Assembly: GCF_014836405.1 (NCBI RefSeq)
Contig: NZ_JACSQU010000003.1
Span: forward strand, 416,246-480,245
DNA: 64,000 nucleotides
Reading direction: 5' to 3'
Source of the DNA: Brevundimonas guildfordensis
Lineage (GTDB): Bacteria; Pseudomonadota; Alphaproteobacteria; Caulobacterales; Caulobacteraceae
The notes under the pieces were generated by a model. That model made no database searches. It was not told where the DNA came from and saw only the letters and a list, made by a program, of their open reading frames with translations. Numbering within the stretch: the first letter of the stretch is position 1; each line of letters starts with the position of its first letter. A program made the translations under genes and the position numbers. This document shows, piece after piece, positions 55,874 through 64,000 of the stretch.

Positions 55874-57103
55874 ATGAAGAATACCCCGACGCTATCGCTG
55901 CGCGTCCCGGAGCCTTCGGGCCGGCCGGGCGATACGCCTGATTTCAGCCATCTGAAGCTCGACGAGCCCGGCGCGGTCGCCCGCCCCGACGTCAGCACGA
56001 CCCCCGCCGAAATGCGCGATCACGCCTTCCGCCTGATCCGCGTCCTGGATGATCAGGGCAAGGCCGTCGGTCCCTGGGACCCCAAGCTGGACCCTGAGAC
56101 CATGCGTCGCGGCCTGAAGGCCATGATCCTGACGCGCGCCTTCGACGACCGGATGCACCGCGCCCACCGTCAGGGCAAGACCAGCTTCTATATGAAGTGC
56201 ACCGGCGAAGAGGCCATCGCGGTTGCGCAAGGAATGATCCTGAGCCGCGAGGACATGGGCTTCCCCACCTATCGCCAGCAGGGTCTTCTGATCGCGCGCG
56301 ACTATCCGCTCGCGACCATGATGAACCAGATCTATTCGAACGCCGAAGACCCCATCAAGGGCCGCCAGCTGCCGATCATGTATTCGGCCAAGGACTACGG
56401 CTTCTTCACCATCTCGGGCAATCTGGGCACGCAGTATGTTCAGGCCGTGGGCTGGGGCATGGCCTCGGCCATCCGCGGCGACGACAAGATCGCCATCACC
56501 TGGATCGGCGACGGCTCGACGGCCGAAAGCGACTTCCACTCGGCCCTGACCTTCGCCGCCGTCTATCGCGCGCCGGTCATCCTGAACGTCGTCAACAACC
56601 AGTGGGCCATCTCGTCCTTCCAGGGCATCGCCGGCGGACTGGAGACCACCTTCGCGTCCAAGGGCATCGGCTACGGCCTGCCCGCCCTGCGCGTCGACGG
56701 CAACGACTTCCTGGCCGTCTGGGCCGCGACCCAGTGGGCCGAGGAGCGCGCCCGCACCAATCAGGGCGCGACGATCATCGAGCTGTTCACCTATCGCGGC
56801 GCCCCGCACTCGACCTCGGACGACCCCAGCCGCTACCGCCCTGGCGACGAGCACGAGAAGTGGCCGCTGGGCGATCCGATCGCCCGCCTGAAGCAGCACC
56901 TGATCGGCCTGGGCGAGTGGTCGGACGCACAGCAGGAAGAGGCCGAAAAGGAAGCGGTCGAGAAGGTCCGCGCCGCCGCCCGTGAATCCGAGGCCATCGG
57001 CACGCTCGGCCAGTCGCGCCCCAGCGTGAAGACCATGTTCGAAGAGGTCTATGCGACCGAGGACTGGCGCCTGGTCGAACAGCGCCGCGAAGTGGGAGTC
57101 TGA
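55874..57103 (+). CDS. bkdA1: 2-oxoisovalerate dehydrogenase E1 alpha subunit
   Basis: The protein has 409 residues from ATG 55874, with GGGAGG 5 nt before. It decarboxylates branched-chain 2-oxo acids using thiamine diphosphate. The ThDP motif is GDGSTAESDFHSALTFAAVYRAPVILNVVNNQ, preceded by TYRQQGLLIARDYPL and the phosphorylation-loop-like region YRGAPHSTSDDPSRYR. It begins the bkd operon and is followed after 3 bp by the beta subunit. Confidence 0.94.
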   Translation: MKNTPTLSLRVPEPSGRPGDTPDFSHLKLDEPGAVARPDVSTTPAEMRDHAFRLIRVLDDQGKAVGPWDPKLDPETMRRGLKAMILTRAFDDRMHRAHRQGKTSFYMKCTGEEAIAVAQGMILSREDMGFPTYRQQGLLIARDYPLATMMNQIYSNAEDPIKGRQLPIMYSAKDYGFFTISGNLGTQYVQAVGWGMASAIRGDDKIAITWIGDGSTAESDFHSALTFAAVYRAPVILNVVNNQWAISSFQGIAGGLETTFASKGIGYGLPALRVDGNDFLAVWAATQWAEERARTNQGATIIELFTYRGAPHSTSDDPSRYRPGDEHEKWPLGDPIARLKQHLIGLGEWSDAQQEEAEKEAVEKVRAAARESEAIGTLGQSRPSVKTMFEEVYATEDWRLVEQRREVGV

Positions 57104-57106
57104 GTA

Positions 57107-58210
<1,104 letters not shown>

Positions 58211-58211
58211 G

Positions 58212-59852
58212 ATGGGTCGTTTTGTTTTCAAGCTGCCTGACGTTGGCGAAGGCACCGCCGAGGCCGAACTGGTCGCCTGGCACGTCAAGGTCGGCGATAC
58301 GGTTGTCGAGGATCAGATCGTCGCCGACGTCATGACCGACAAGGCCACGGTCGAGCTGACCAGCCCGGTCGCGGGCGTCGTCACCGCCCTGCACGGCGAG
58401 CCCGGTCAGATGATGGCCGTGCGCGGCCCGCTGGCCGAGTTCGAGGTCGAGGGCGAAGGCAACGCCGCCGCCGATGAACCGGCCCCCGCGCCCGTGGCAG
58501 CCAAGGCCGAAGCGGCTCCGGTCGTCGCTCAGGCGCCGAAGGCCGAGGCGGCTCCAGTCAGCGCCCCGGCCGCCGCCGGGGCCAACCACGTCTTCAAGCT
58601 GCCGGACGTCGGCGAAGGCACTGCCGAGGCCGAACTGGTCGGCTGGCACATCAAGGTCGGCGACACGGTTCAGGAAGACCAGATCCTGGCCGAGGTCATG
58701 ACCGACAAGGCGACGGTCGAACTGACCAGCCCCGTCTCCGGCGTCGTCGTCGCCCTGCACGGCCGAGCCGGTCAACAGATCGCCGTCGGCGGCCCGCTGG
58801 TCAGCTTCAAGGTCGACGGCAAGGGCAATGTCGCCGAGACCCCGGCCGCCGCTGCAGCGCCTGCCGCCAAGGCCGCGCCGGCTTCTGTCGCCGCGCCGGC
58901 CGCCAAGCCGGCCGCGCCCAAGGCCGACGCCAAGCCCGTTCCGGCCCTGACCGGCCGCCAGCCGGGCGAGCGCCCGCTGGCCTCCCCCGCCGTGCGCAAC
59001 CGCGCGCGGGATCTGGGCATCGACCTGGTCTTCGTGCCGGGCAGCGGCCCCGCCGGCCGCATCGAGCACGCCGACCTGGACGCCTTCGTGGCGCGCGGCG
59101 GCACGTTCGCCCCGGCCACGGCCGCGGGCGGTTCGCTCTACGCCAAGGCCGAGGGAACCAACGAAGTCCGCATCATCGGCCTGCGCCGCAAGATCGCGGA
59201 GAAGATGGCCGAAAGCGTCCGTCGCATCCCCCACATCACCTATGTGGAAGAGATCGACATGACGGCGGTGGAAGAACTGCGCGCCCACCTGAACGCCCAG
59301 AACAAGGGCACGGGCCGCGCCAAGCTCAACGTCCTGCCCTTCATCGCCCGCGCCATCGTCGTGGCCCTGAAGGACCAGCCGAACATCAACGCCACCTATG
59401 ACGACGAGGCCGGCGTGCTGACCCAGCACAACGCCGTGCATCTGGGCATCGCCGCCCAGACGCCGAACGGCCTGATGGTCCCGGTTGTCCGCCACGCCGA
59501 GGCGCGCGACGCCTACGATACGGCCGAGGAAATCGCCCGCGTCTCGGGCGCCGCCAAGGACGGCAGCGCCAAGCGTGAGGAGCTGTCCGGCTCGACCATC
59601 ACCATCACCTCGCTGGGCACGCTCGGCGGCGTGGTGCACACGCCCATCATCAACCACCCCGAAGTCGCCATCGTCGGTCCGAACAAGATCGAGGAGCGCC
59701 TCGTGGTGCGGGGCGGCCAGATGGTCGTGCGCAAGATGATGAACCTGTCCTCCAGCTTCGATCACCGCATCGTCGATGGCCATGACGCGGCGGTCTTCGT
59801 GCAGAAGATCAAGACCCTGCTGGAGAACCCGGCCACGCTCTGGATGAGCTGA
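58212..59852 (+). CDS. bkdB: Branched-chain 2-oxoacid dehydrogenase E2 with two lipoyl domains
   Basis: The protein has 546 residues. Lipoyl domain 1 (about 1-82, VMTDKATVE with lipoyl-lysine 44) and domain 2 (about 125-205, lysine 166) are nearly the same in protein and about 85% alike in DNA. Alanine/proline linkers separate them. The peripheral-subunit-binding domain is about 254-297 (LASPAVRNRARDLGIDL), and the catalytic acyltransferase domain about 316-546 ends with SSSFDHRIVDGHDAA. Most BkdB proteins carry one lipoyl domain, so a tandem duplication is likely. Confidence 0.94.
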   Translation: MGRFVFKLPDVGEGTAEAELVAWHVKVGDTVVEDQIVADVMTDKATVELTSPVAGVVTALHGEPGQMMAVRGPLAEFEVEGEGNAAADEPAPAPVAAKAEAAPVVAQAPKAEAAPVSAPAAAGANHVFKLPDVGEGTAEAELVGWHIKVGDTVQEDQILAEVMTDKATVELTSPVSGVVVALHGRAGQQIAVGGPLVSFKVDGKGNVAETPAAAAAPAAKAAPASVAAPAAKPAAPKADAKPVPALTGRQPGERPLASPAVRNRARDLGIDLVFVPGSGPAGRIEHADLDAFVARGGTFAPATAAGGSLYAKAEGTNEVRIIGLRRKIAEKMAESVRRIPHITYVEEIDMTAVEELRAHLNAQNKGTGRAKLNVLPFIARAIVVALKDQPNINATYDDEAGVLTQHNAVHLGIAAQTPNGLMVPVVRHAEARDAYDTAEEIARVSGAAKDGSAKREELSGSTITITSLGTLGGVVHTPIINHPEVAIVGPNKIEERLVVRGGQMVVRKMMNLSSSFDHRIVDGHDAAVFVQKIKTLLENPATLWMS

Positions 59853-59876
59853 AGGCGGATCGGGAGCGCGTCGCCG

Positions 59877-60143
59877 TCACCTTGAGGCGGCCGCTCCCCC
59901 TCCCCAGACCGAAAGGCCCATCATGAAGCCAAGGTCGTAGAACCATCCACTGTTGGGAAATGCGTAGATGCGCCCTTCCCAAAGCCACCCAAGCAGCAAG
60001 GTCACCGGCGCTGAAAAGCCATGGAAGAGCGCAACGAAGAAGCCAGGCACGTCACCTGCGGCGGGCTCCGGCTGATGCGCGCAACTCGCCAAGGTCGCCA
60101 GCCCCAGCATGACAGCGATCGTCGCTAGACGTTTGACCTTCAT
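59877..60143 (-). CDS. Small lipoprotein interrupting the bkd operon
   Basis: The protein has 88 residues, start ATG 60143 with AGGAGG 6 nt upstream. MKVKRLATIAVMLGLATLASCAH is a lipoprotein signal (lipobox LASC). The rest has GFFVALFHGFSAPVTLLLGWLWEGRIYAFPNSGWFYDLGFMMG, a pattern shared by small conserved membrane lipoproteins of proteobacteria with no known role. It is antisense to and between the E2 and E3 genes, so it breaks up the operon. Confidence 0.7.
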   Translation of the reverse strand: MKVKRLATIAVMLGLATLASCAHQPEPAAGDVPGFFVALFHGFSAPVTLLLGWLWEGRIYAFPNSGWFYDLGFMMGLSVWGGGAAASR

Positions 60144-60196
60144 CACCCCCCTCCTATTGATCAGCGTTACACAACCATAACCGCCGCGGAATCGCC

Positions 60197-61594
60197 ATGC
60201 AGACCCTTAAGACCAAAGTCCTGATCATCGGCGCCGGGACCGGCGGCTATGTGGCGGGCATCCGTTGCGGACAGCTGGGGCTGGAGACCGTGCTGGTGGA
60301 TGCGTCGCCCGGCCTCGGCGGCACCTGCCTGAACGTCGGCTGCATCCCGTCCAAGGCGATCATCCACGCGGCGGGCAAGTTTGAGACCGTGGCCAAGGCC
60401 GCATCCGACGCGGGCACGCTGGGCATCACCGCCTCGACCCCGGCCATCGACCTGTCCAAGACGGTCGAGTGGAAGGACGGCGTGGTCAACAAGCTGAACG
60501 CCGGCGTCGCCGCCCTGCTGAAGAAGGCCAAGGTCAAGGTCATCAAGGGCTGGGCCGAGTTCTCGGACGCCAAGACCTGCACGGTGAAGACCGACGACGG
60601 CGACATCCGCATCACCGCCGAACACGTCATCCTGGCCACGGGGTCCGAGCCGGTCGAACTGCCCTTCCTGCCCTTCGGCGGCGACGTGATCTCGTCGACC
60701 GAGGCCTTGAGCCTGCCGGAAGTGCCGAAGAAGCTGGTCGTCGTCGGCGGCGGCTACATCGGCCTGGAACTGGGCATCGCCTTCCGCAAGCTGGGCGCCG
60801 AAGTCGCCATCGTCGAGATGGCCGAACGCATCCTGCCGCTCTACGACAAGGCGCTGACCGACCCGGTCGCCAAATGGCTGGAAAAGCACGGGGTCCAACT
60901 GCTGCTCGGCGCCCGCGCCGGGGGCTTCGGAGACGGCAAGCTGAACGTCACCGACAAGGACGGCAATCCGATGCAGTTGGACGCCGACAAGGTGCTGGTC
61001 ACCGTCGGCCGCCGTCCGCGCACCAAGGGCTGGGGCCTGGAGACCATGGGCGTGGCGATGAACGGCCCGTTCGTGAAGATCGACGAGCGCTGCGCCACCT
61101 CGATGAAGAACGTCTGGGCCATCGGCGACCTGACCGGCGAGCCCATGCTGGCGCACAAGGGCTCGGCGCAGGGCGAGGTGGTGGCCGAGATCATCGCCGG
61201 CAAGACCCGCGTGTTCGACCCCGCCACCATCGCCGCCGTCTGCTTCACCGAGCCGGAGATCGTCTCGGCCGGCCTCGGCCCCGACGACGTCAAGGGCCGC
61301 GACGACGTGATCCAGGCCGTCTTCCCCTTCGCCGCCATCGGCCGCGCCCTGGCCATCGAGGCGGGCGAGGACGGCGGCTTCGTCCGCGTCATCGCCTCCA
61401 AGTCGGATCACCGCCTGCTCGGTATTCAGGCCGTCGGCCAGCACGTGTCGGAGCTGTCCAACAGCTTCGCCCAGATGCTGGAGATGGGCGCTGTGCTGGA
61501 GGATGTCGCCGGAACCATCCACGTCCACCCGACCCTGGGCGAAGCCTTCCACGAGGCCTCACTGCGGGCTCTGGGCCACGCCATACATATCTAA
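60197..61594 (+). CDS. lpdA: Dihydrolipoyl dehydrogenase (E3)
   Basis: The protein has 465 residues. The FAD-binding [19 protein letters not shown] and redox-active disulfide [13 protein letters not shown] (Cys44/Cys49) open the sequence. NAD-binding is at [20 protein letters not shown], the second FAD motif is [11 protein letters not shown], and the catalytic [14 protein letters not shown] closes it. It reoxidises lipoyl groups of the E2 encoded upstream. The intervening lipoprotein gene makes a separate promoter at about 60150-60195 likely. Confidence 0.94.
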   Translation: MQTLKTKVLIIGAGTGGYVAGIRCGQLGLETVLVDASPGLGGTCLNVGCIPSKAIIHAAGKFETVAKAASDAGTLGITASTPAIDLSKTVEWKDGVVNKLNAGVAALLKKAKVKVIKGWAEFSDAKTCTVKTDDGDIRITAEHVILATGSEPVELPFLPFGGDVISSTEALSLPEVPKKLVVVGGGYIGLELGIAFRKLGAEVAIVEMAERILPLYDKALTDPVAKWLEKHGVQLLLGARAGGFGDGKLNVTDKDGNPMQLDADKVLVTVGRRPRTKGWGLETMGVAMNGPFVKIDERCATSMKNVWAIGDLTGEPMLAHKGSAQGEVVAEIIAGKTRVFDPATIAAVCFTEPEIVSAGLGPDDVKGRDDVIQAVFPFAAIGRALAIEAGEDGGFVRVIASKSDHRLLGIQAVGQHVSELSNSFAQMLEMGAVLEDVAGTIHVHPTLGEAFHEASLRALGHAIHI

Positions 61595-61595
61595 G

Positions 61596-61637
61596 GGCGC
61601 TATGCTCGGATCGCGGATCCTCGCGACTTGAGCGCAG
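61596..61637 (-). repeat. Gene-end repeat, diverged copy
   Basis: On the minus strand CTGCGCTCAAG is followed by GCGAGGATCCGCG and GAGCATAGCGC, aligning over its full length with the copy at 14165-14205. It lies past the terminator of the leftward lipoprotein gene and just after the lpdA stop. Confidence 0.4.
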
Positions 61638-61714
61638 TTGAGCGGGCCGCGATCGTCGGCCCTTCGGGACCTCCCGACCCGACGCGGCCGGAGGGGGCTT
61701 TCTCTGCTCGAGGC

Positions 61715-61750
61715 AAAAAAGGGGCCGTGCGAACGACATCGCGCGGCCCC
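61715..61750 (-). terminator. Intrinsic terminator of the leftward lipoprotein gene
   Basis: GGGGCCG at 61721-61727 pairs with CGGCCCC at 61744-61750; on the minus strand the stem is followed by six T. It lies 23 bp past the lipoprotein stop at 61773. Confidence 0.75.
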
Positions 61751-61772
61751 TTCGCGTATCTGGCGTTCGTCG

Positions 61773-62078
61773 TCAGTGCTTGGCGGGGACGCGCGTATCG
61801 GTGGATGGGTCGACAGCGCCGGGGCGACCCTCGGCGGCGGCCTCGGCCTGATTGGACTCCAGCTTGTCGGCGACTTTGCCAGCGCCTTCTTCGACCGCCT
61901 GAGCGGCCTTCATGGCGCCGGATTCGACCACTTCGCCGGTCTGGGCGGCGACGTCGGCGGCCTTGTCGCCGGCGGCTTCGGCGTTGGCCTCGGCCTGGTT
62001 TTGCTCGGCCTGGGTGCAGGCGGCGGCGCCGAGCGCAAGGACGGAGGCGGCGGCGATGGTCAAGGTGCGGATGCGCAT
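61773..62078 (-). CDS. Small alanine-rich lipoprotein
   Basis: The protein has 101 residues from ATG 62078, preceded by AGAGGGG. MRIRTLTIAAASVLALGAAACTQAEQ is a lipoprotein signal (lipobox AAAC). The mature part is a heptad-like alanine/glutamate/lysine helix (AEANAEAAGDKAADVAAQTGEVVESG, MKAAQAVEEGAGKVADKLESN). It resembles entericidin-like or osmotic-stress lipoproteins in composition, but no family can be named. The upstream in-frame start gives 22 residues unlike a signal. Confidence 0.65.
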   Translation of the reverse strand: MRIRTLTIAAASVLALGAAACTQAEQNQAEANAEAAGDKAADVAAQTGEVVESGAMKAAQAVEEGAGKVADKLESNQAEAAAEGRPGAVDPSTDTRVPAKH

Positions 62079-62146
62079 GGGTGAACCCCTCTGAGATAGG
62101 AACCTTTGCCTTAACGCGGTTGGTCCGGCGCGGGTTGCGATCACTC

Positions 62147-63433
62147 TCAGTTCAGGTCGACCGGCAGAGTCTGGCTCGCCAGCAGCTGCTCCATCGTCTT
62201 CCAGTGGTCCGGCCCCTGACGCTCGGCCCAGGCCTGCACCATGTCCCGACCCAGGCCGTAGTTGATGACATAGGAGCGGTAGGTCTCGATGAAGTGCAGC
62301 CGCTGCGCCGCCCGGTCGCGCGCCACGAGGCTGTACTTCTGCAGCTGGTCCAGCGCCGTCTCGCGGTCGATGCGGCCGGCCAGATAGGCGTCGGCCACGG
62401 TGTACTCCGCCCGCGCCAGCTCACGCGTCAGGGTCAGCAGCTGCGTCTGCGCCTCTGCCGTCGCCGGATCCAGCCCGGCCAGCGGATACAGCACGCGCGC
62501 CTCGAACTCCGTGCGCTCATGGCCGGGGAAGGCCAGGTCGATGCCGTAGTTGGCGCTGCCCTCGGCGATGAAGGACATGGGGCTGAACAGCGGATAGACG
62601 CTCATCTCCACCCATCCCTTGTCCTTGACGAAGGTCTGTTCCAGCAGGGCGTTGTAGACGTGGTGGCCCGGATACCCTTCGTGGCAGCCCAGATCGACAG
62701 CGCGATCGATATAGATGGGCAGGTCGGTGTTCACCTGGATAAGGCTGAAGGCGCCGCCCTTGAACCAGTTGTAGCCGGACCATGGCTTGTCGTTGACGAA
62801 CTCCAGCGTGAAGGTTTCGCTGGCGGGGAGGGTCATGCGGCGCTCGGTGCGCGCCTTGCACTCATTGATGGCCGCGCGCATCACCGTCTCCAGCCGGTCC
62901 TTGGGGATGACGTAGCGGGCGCGGAAGGCGGCGACCCGGTCCGCCAGCGGCCCCTCGCCGGGGACCAGGGCGTCGATGCGGGCCAGCACCGGATCATATG
63001 ACGACAGAGGCCGTAGTTCCGGCCGCACGCCGAACAGGGCCTCGGCCTCATCGGCGAAGCTCAACTTCTCGCCTTGCAGCATCCGCAGTCGGGCCGAGGC
63101 CGCCGCGACATGGGCCTTCATATAGGCGCGGCGCTGGCGGCTCTGGGCATCCAGCCCCGGCTCCGGCAGGGCGACGAGGCGCCGGGCGAGGGTTGCCGCG
63201 CCTTCGGACAGCTGGGGCAGGGCGCGCGGCTGCGCCTTGGCCGCCTCGGCCCACTCCGCCGGGCCGTAATAGGCGTCGACATAACCCGGCTCGCGCTCGC
63301 CGATCTCCAGCGTCAGGGCGACGTAGTCGCGCGCCACGGCATCCAGACTGTCGGCGTCCGGCTTCTGCGCTGCCGCGCAGGCGGCCAGAACGGCGACGGC
63401 GCCCATCAGGGCGGCGATGGTGATAGCGCGCAT
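62147..63433 (-). CDS. DUF885-like metallopeptidase-family lipoprotein
   Basis: The protein has 428 residues with a lipoprotein signal (ITIAALMGAVAVLAACAAAQ, lipobox LAAC). The helix DLGCHEGYPGHHVYNALLEQTFV carries the H-E-x-x-P-G-H-H motif of DUF885-type zinc-dependent hydrolases, with a downstream IAEGSANYGIDLAF. It likely faces the periplasm and cleaves short peptides. The protein is shorter than usual DUF885 proteins (about 550-600 aa). Identity of the substrate is unknown. Confidence 0.78.
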   Translation of the reverse strand: MRAITIAALMGAVAVLAACAAAQKPDADSLDAVARDYVALTLEIGEREPGYVDAYYGPAEWAEAAKAQPRALPQLSEGAATLARRLVALPEPGLDAQSRQRRAYMKAHVAAASARLRMLQGEKLSFADEAEALFGVRPELRPLSSYDPVLARIDALVPGEGPLADRVAAFRARYVIPKDRLETVMRAAINECKARTERRMTLPASETFTLEFVNDKPWSGYNWFKGGAFSLIQVNTDLPIYIDRAVDLGCHEGYPGHHVYNALLEQTFVKDKGWVEMSVYPLFSPMSFIAEGSANYGIDLAFPGHERTEFEARVLYPLAGLDPATAEAQTQLLTLTRELARAEYTVADAYLAGRIDRETALDQLQKYSLVARDRAAQRLHFIETYRSYVINYGLGRDMVQAWAERQGPDHWKTMEQLLASQTLPVDLN

Positions 63434-63571
63434 GAAAATCTCCCTCTCTCGCCCCTGACGCTAGGCGCTCCGGCCCCTCTCGCCAAGAAGCGACCGGTGG
63501 AAGGCAGTTCAGGGATTGAGACCGCCCCGCCCATGCTGTAAGCACCGCCGTCCGGCCACGTCGCCGCAGAC

Positions 63572-63648
63572 GCACCCGTAGCTCAGCTGGATAGAGTGCT
63601 GCCCTCCGAAGGCAGAGGTCACAGGTTCGAATCCTGTCGGGTGCGCCA
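63572..63648 (+). tRNA. tRNA-Arg (CCG)
   Basis: The 77-nt cloverleaf has acceptor GCACCCG pairing with CGGGTGC, D-arm TAGCTCAGCTGGATAGAGT, anticodon CCG at 63606-63608 in loop CTCCGAA, T-arm AGGTTCGAATCCT and encoded CCA. It decodes CGG arginine codons. No repeat of its 3' end was seen in the remaining 350 bp of the window. Confidence 0.96.
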
Positions 63649-64000
63649 CTTCGATCAAATCGGTTTTTCGTTGTTCTCGGCTCGGTGACGGCTGTGCGTT
63701 GCCAGAAGCCGGCTGCAATCGACTTGGTGCTTTCAGGCGAGCCCCTGGACGACCGGATCAGCTTCGCGATTAGGCTGTCGCCGTCCGAGGCCAAGTTTAT
63801 AGGCCGGCTCGATAAGCGGGCGTCCGCCCATTTTTCTGAATGTAGAGTGCGAAAGGCCGAACTATCAGCTTGAAGCGGCGCGCCTGACGCGACGCCCACC
63901 TTCACCGCAATGCTGGCGAAGAGAAGATGGCGCACCCGAAGAGATTCTTCGGGGGGCGGTTTTCCTCGGTCATTGCGTTGCCTCTGATCTGGAGCGTCCA
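63649..64000. other. 352-bp stretch after tRNA-Arg with no convincing gene
   Basis: Only a 62-codon plus-strand frame (63685-63873, [19 protein letters not shown]...) is open here. It has no Shine-Dalgarno and no family resemblance, though SFAIRLSPSEAKFIGRLDKRASAHF is not unlike a small folded protein. The window ends inside this region, so a gene start may be just beyond. tRNA-Arg genes are frequent integration sites, but no integrase is visible. Confidence 0.3.

Noticed and set aside
63509..63718. Minus-strand frame containing [14 protein letters not shown]
   Set aside because: This is the antisense of tRNA-Arg, a familiar false protein prediction.
63685..63873. 62-residue ORF after tRNA-Arg
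   Set aside because: No ribosome-binding site, no recognisable family and short length; kept only as a remark on the region.

Overview
The window is high-GC alphaproteobacterial chromosome and looks like a member of the Caulobacterales, most likely Brevundimonas or a close relative. The evidence is a GcrA-type cell-cycle regulator, a PodJ-type polarity factor with its diagnostic N-terminus, CcrM-type GANTC sites and CtrA-like boxes upstream of these genes, frequent GTG starts with 4-bp stop/start overlaps, and many lipoprotein and TonB-receptor genes. It is mostly ordinary core genome with a few accessory patches. No CRISPR array, rRNA operon, intact prophage or intact insertion sequence was seen.

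Layout. 1-5.0 kb: 3' end of a cupin gene, an MFS exporter, dCTP deaminase (-), apaG, a probable structured RNA, gcrA (-) and an ABC-2 permease. 5-9.2 kb: M28 peptidase, argD-argF, an FMN-binding split-barrel protein and a small membrane protein. 9.4-14.2 kb: podJ, then a TauE/SafE permease with its TIGR02186 partner. 14.2-19.2 kb (-): beta-oxidation pair (multifunctional hydratase/dehydrogenase plus thiolase) behind a LiuR-like operator, then a PQQ-type sugar dehydrogenase lipoprotein. 19.3-21.2 kb: tRNA-Met carrying a decayed 1.7-kb integrative element bounded by a duplicated tRNA 3' end, with an IPTL-CTERM protein and an integrase fragment. 21.2-24.9 kb: mntP behind a yybP-ykoY manganese riboswitch, rlmN, a DUF350 protein and a trypsin-like protease. 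25-32 kb: Sel1 protein, M16 peptidase, TonB-dependent receptor, LysE exporter. 32.2-36.4 kb: clpB, an overlapping low-GC foreign ORF, a large palindrome, a GIY-YIG protein and a YciI-like protein. 36.5-41.5 kb: tlpA / argH-lptM-lysA head to head, hpt and a DUF3426 protein. 41.6-48.8 kb: ftsE-ftsX-ydcF-plsC, mipA, hisC with a chorismate-mutase-like neighbour and DUF2125, and a VOC protein. 48.9-55.2 kb: a DinG-like helicase divergent from the Lhr-like helicase/PdeM repair pair. 55.2-61.6 kb: an Lrp-type regulator divergent from a branched-chain 2-oxoacid dehydrogenase operon (E1 alpha, E1 beta, a two-lipoyl E2, E3). 61.7-64 kb: lipoprotein, DUF885-like metallopeptidase, tRNA-Arg.

Functional links. 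argD, argF and argH give three arginine-biosynthesis steps, and lysA and hisC add lysine and histidine/aromatic steps. Branched-chain keto-acid oxidation feeds acyl-CoA to the type of beta-oxidation enzymes at 14-17 kb. ClpB, TlpA and the helicase/PdeM pair are maintenance functions. GcrA, PodJ and FtsEX belong to cell cycle, polarity and division.

The least explained signals are non-coding: (i) a structured, terminator-ended region downstream of gcrA; (ii) a repeat family with the core TCAAGCAGCG...TAGGGC lying in sense just past gene ends; (iii) palindromes that supply ribosome-binding sites to argF and pdeM, one of which is inserted in frame inside the Lhr-like helicase gene; (iv) a palindrome next to a small GIY-YIG nuclease gene; (v) the tRNA-Met mini-element. 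No complete new defence or mobile system was recognised.
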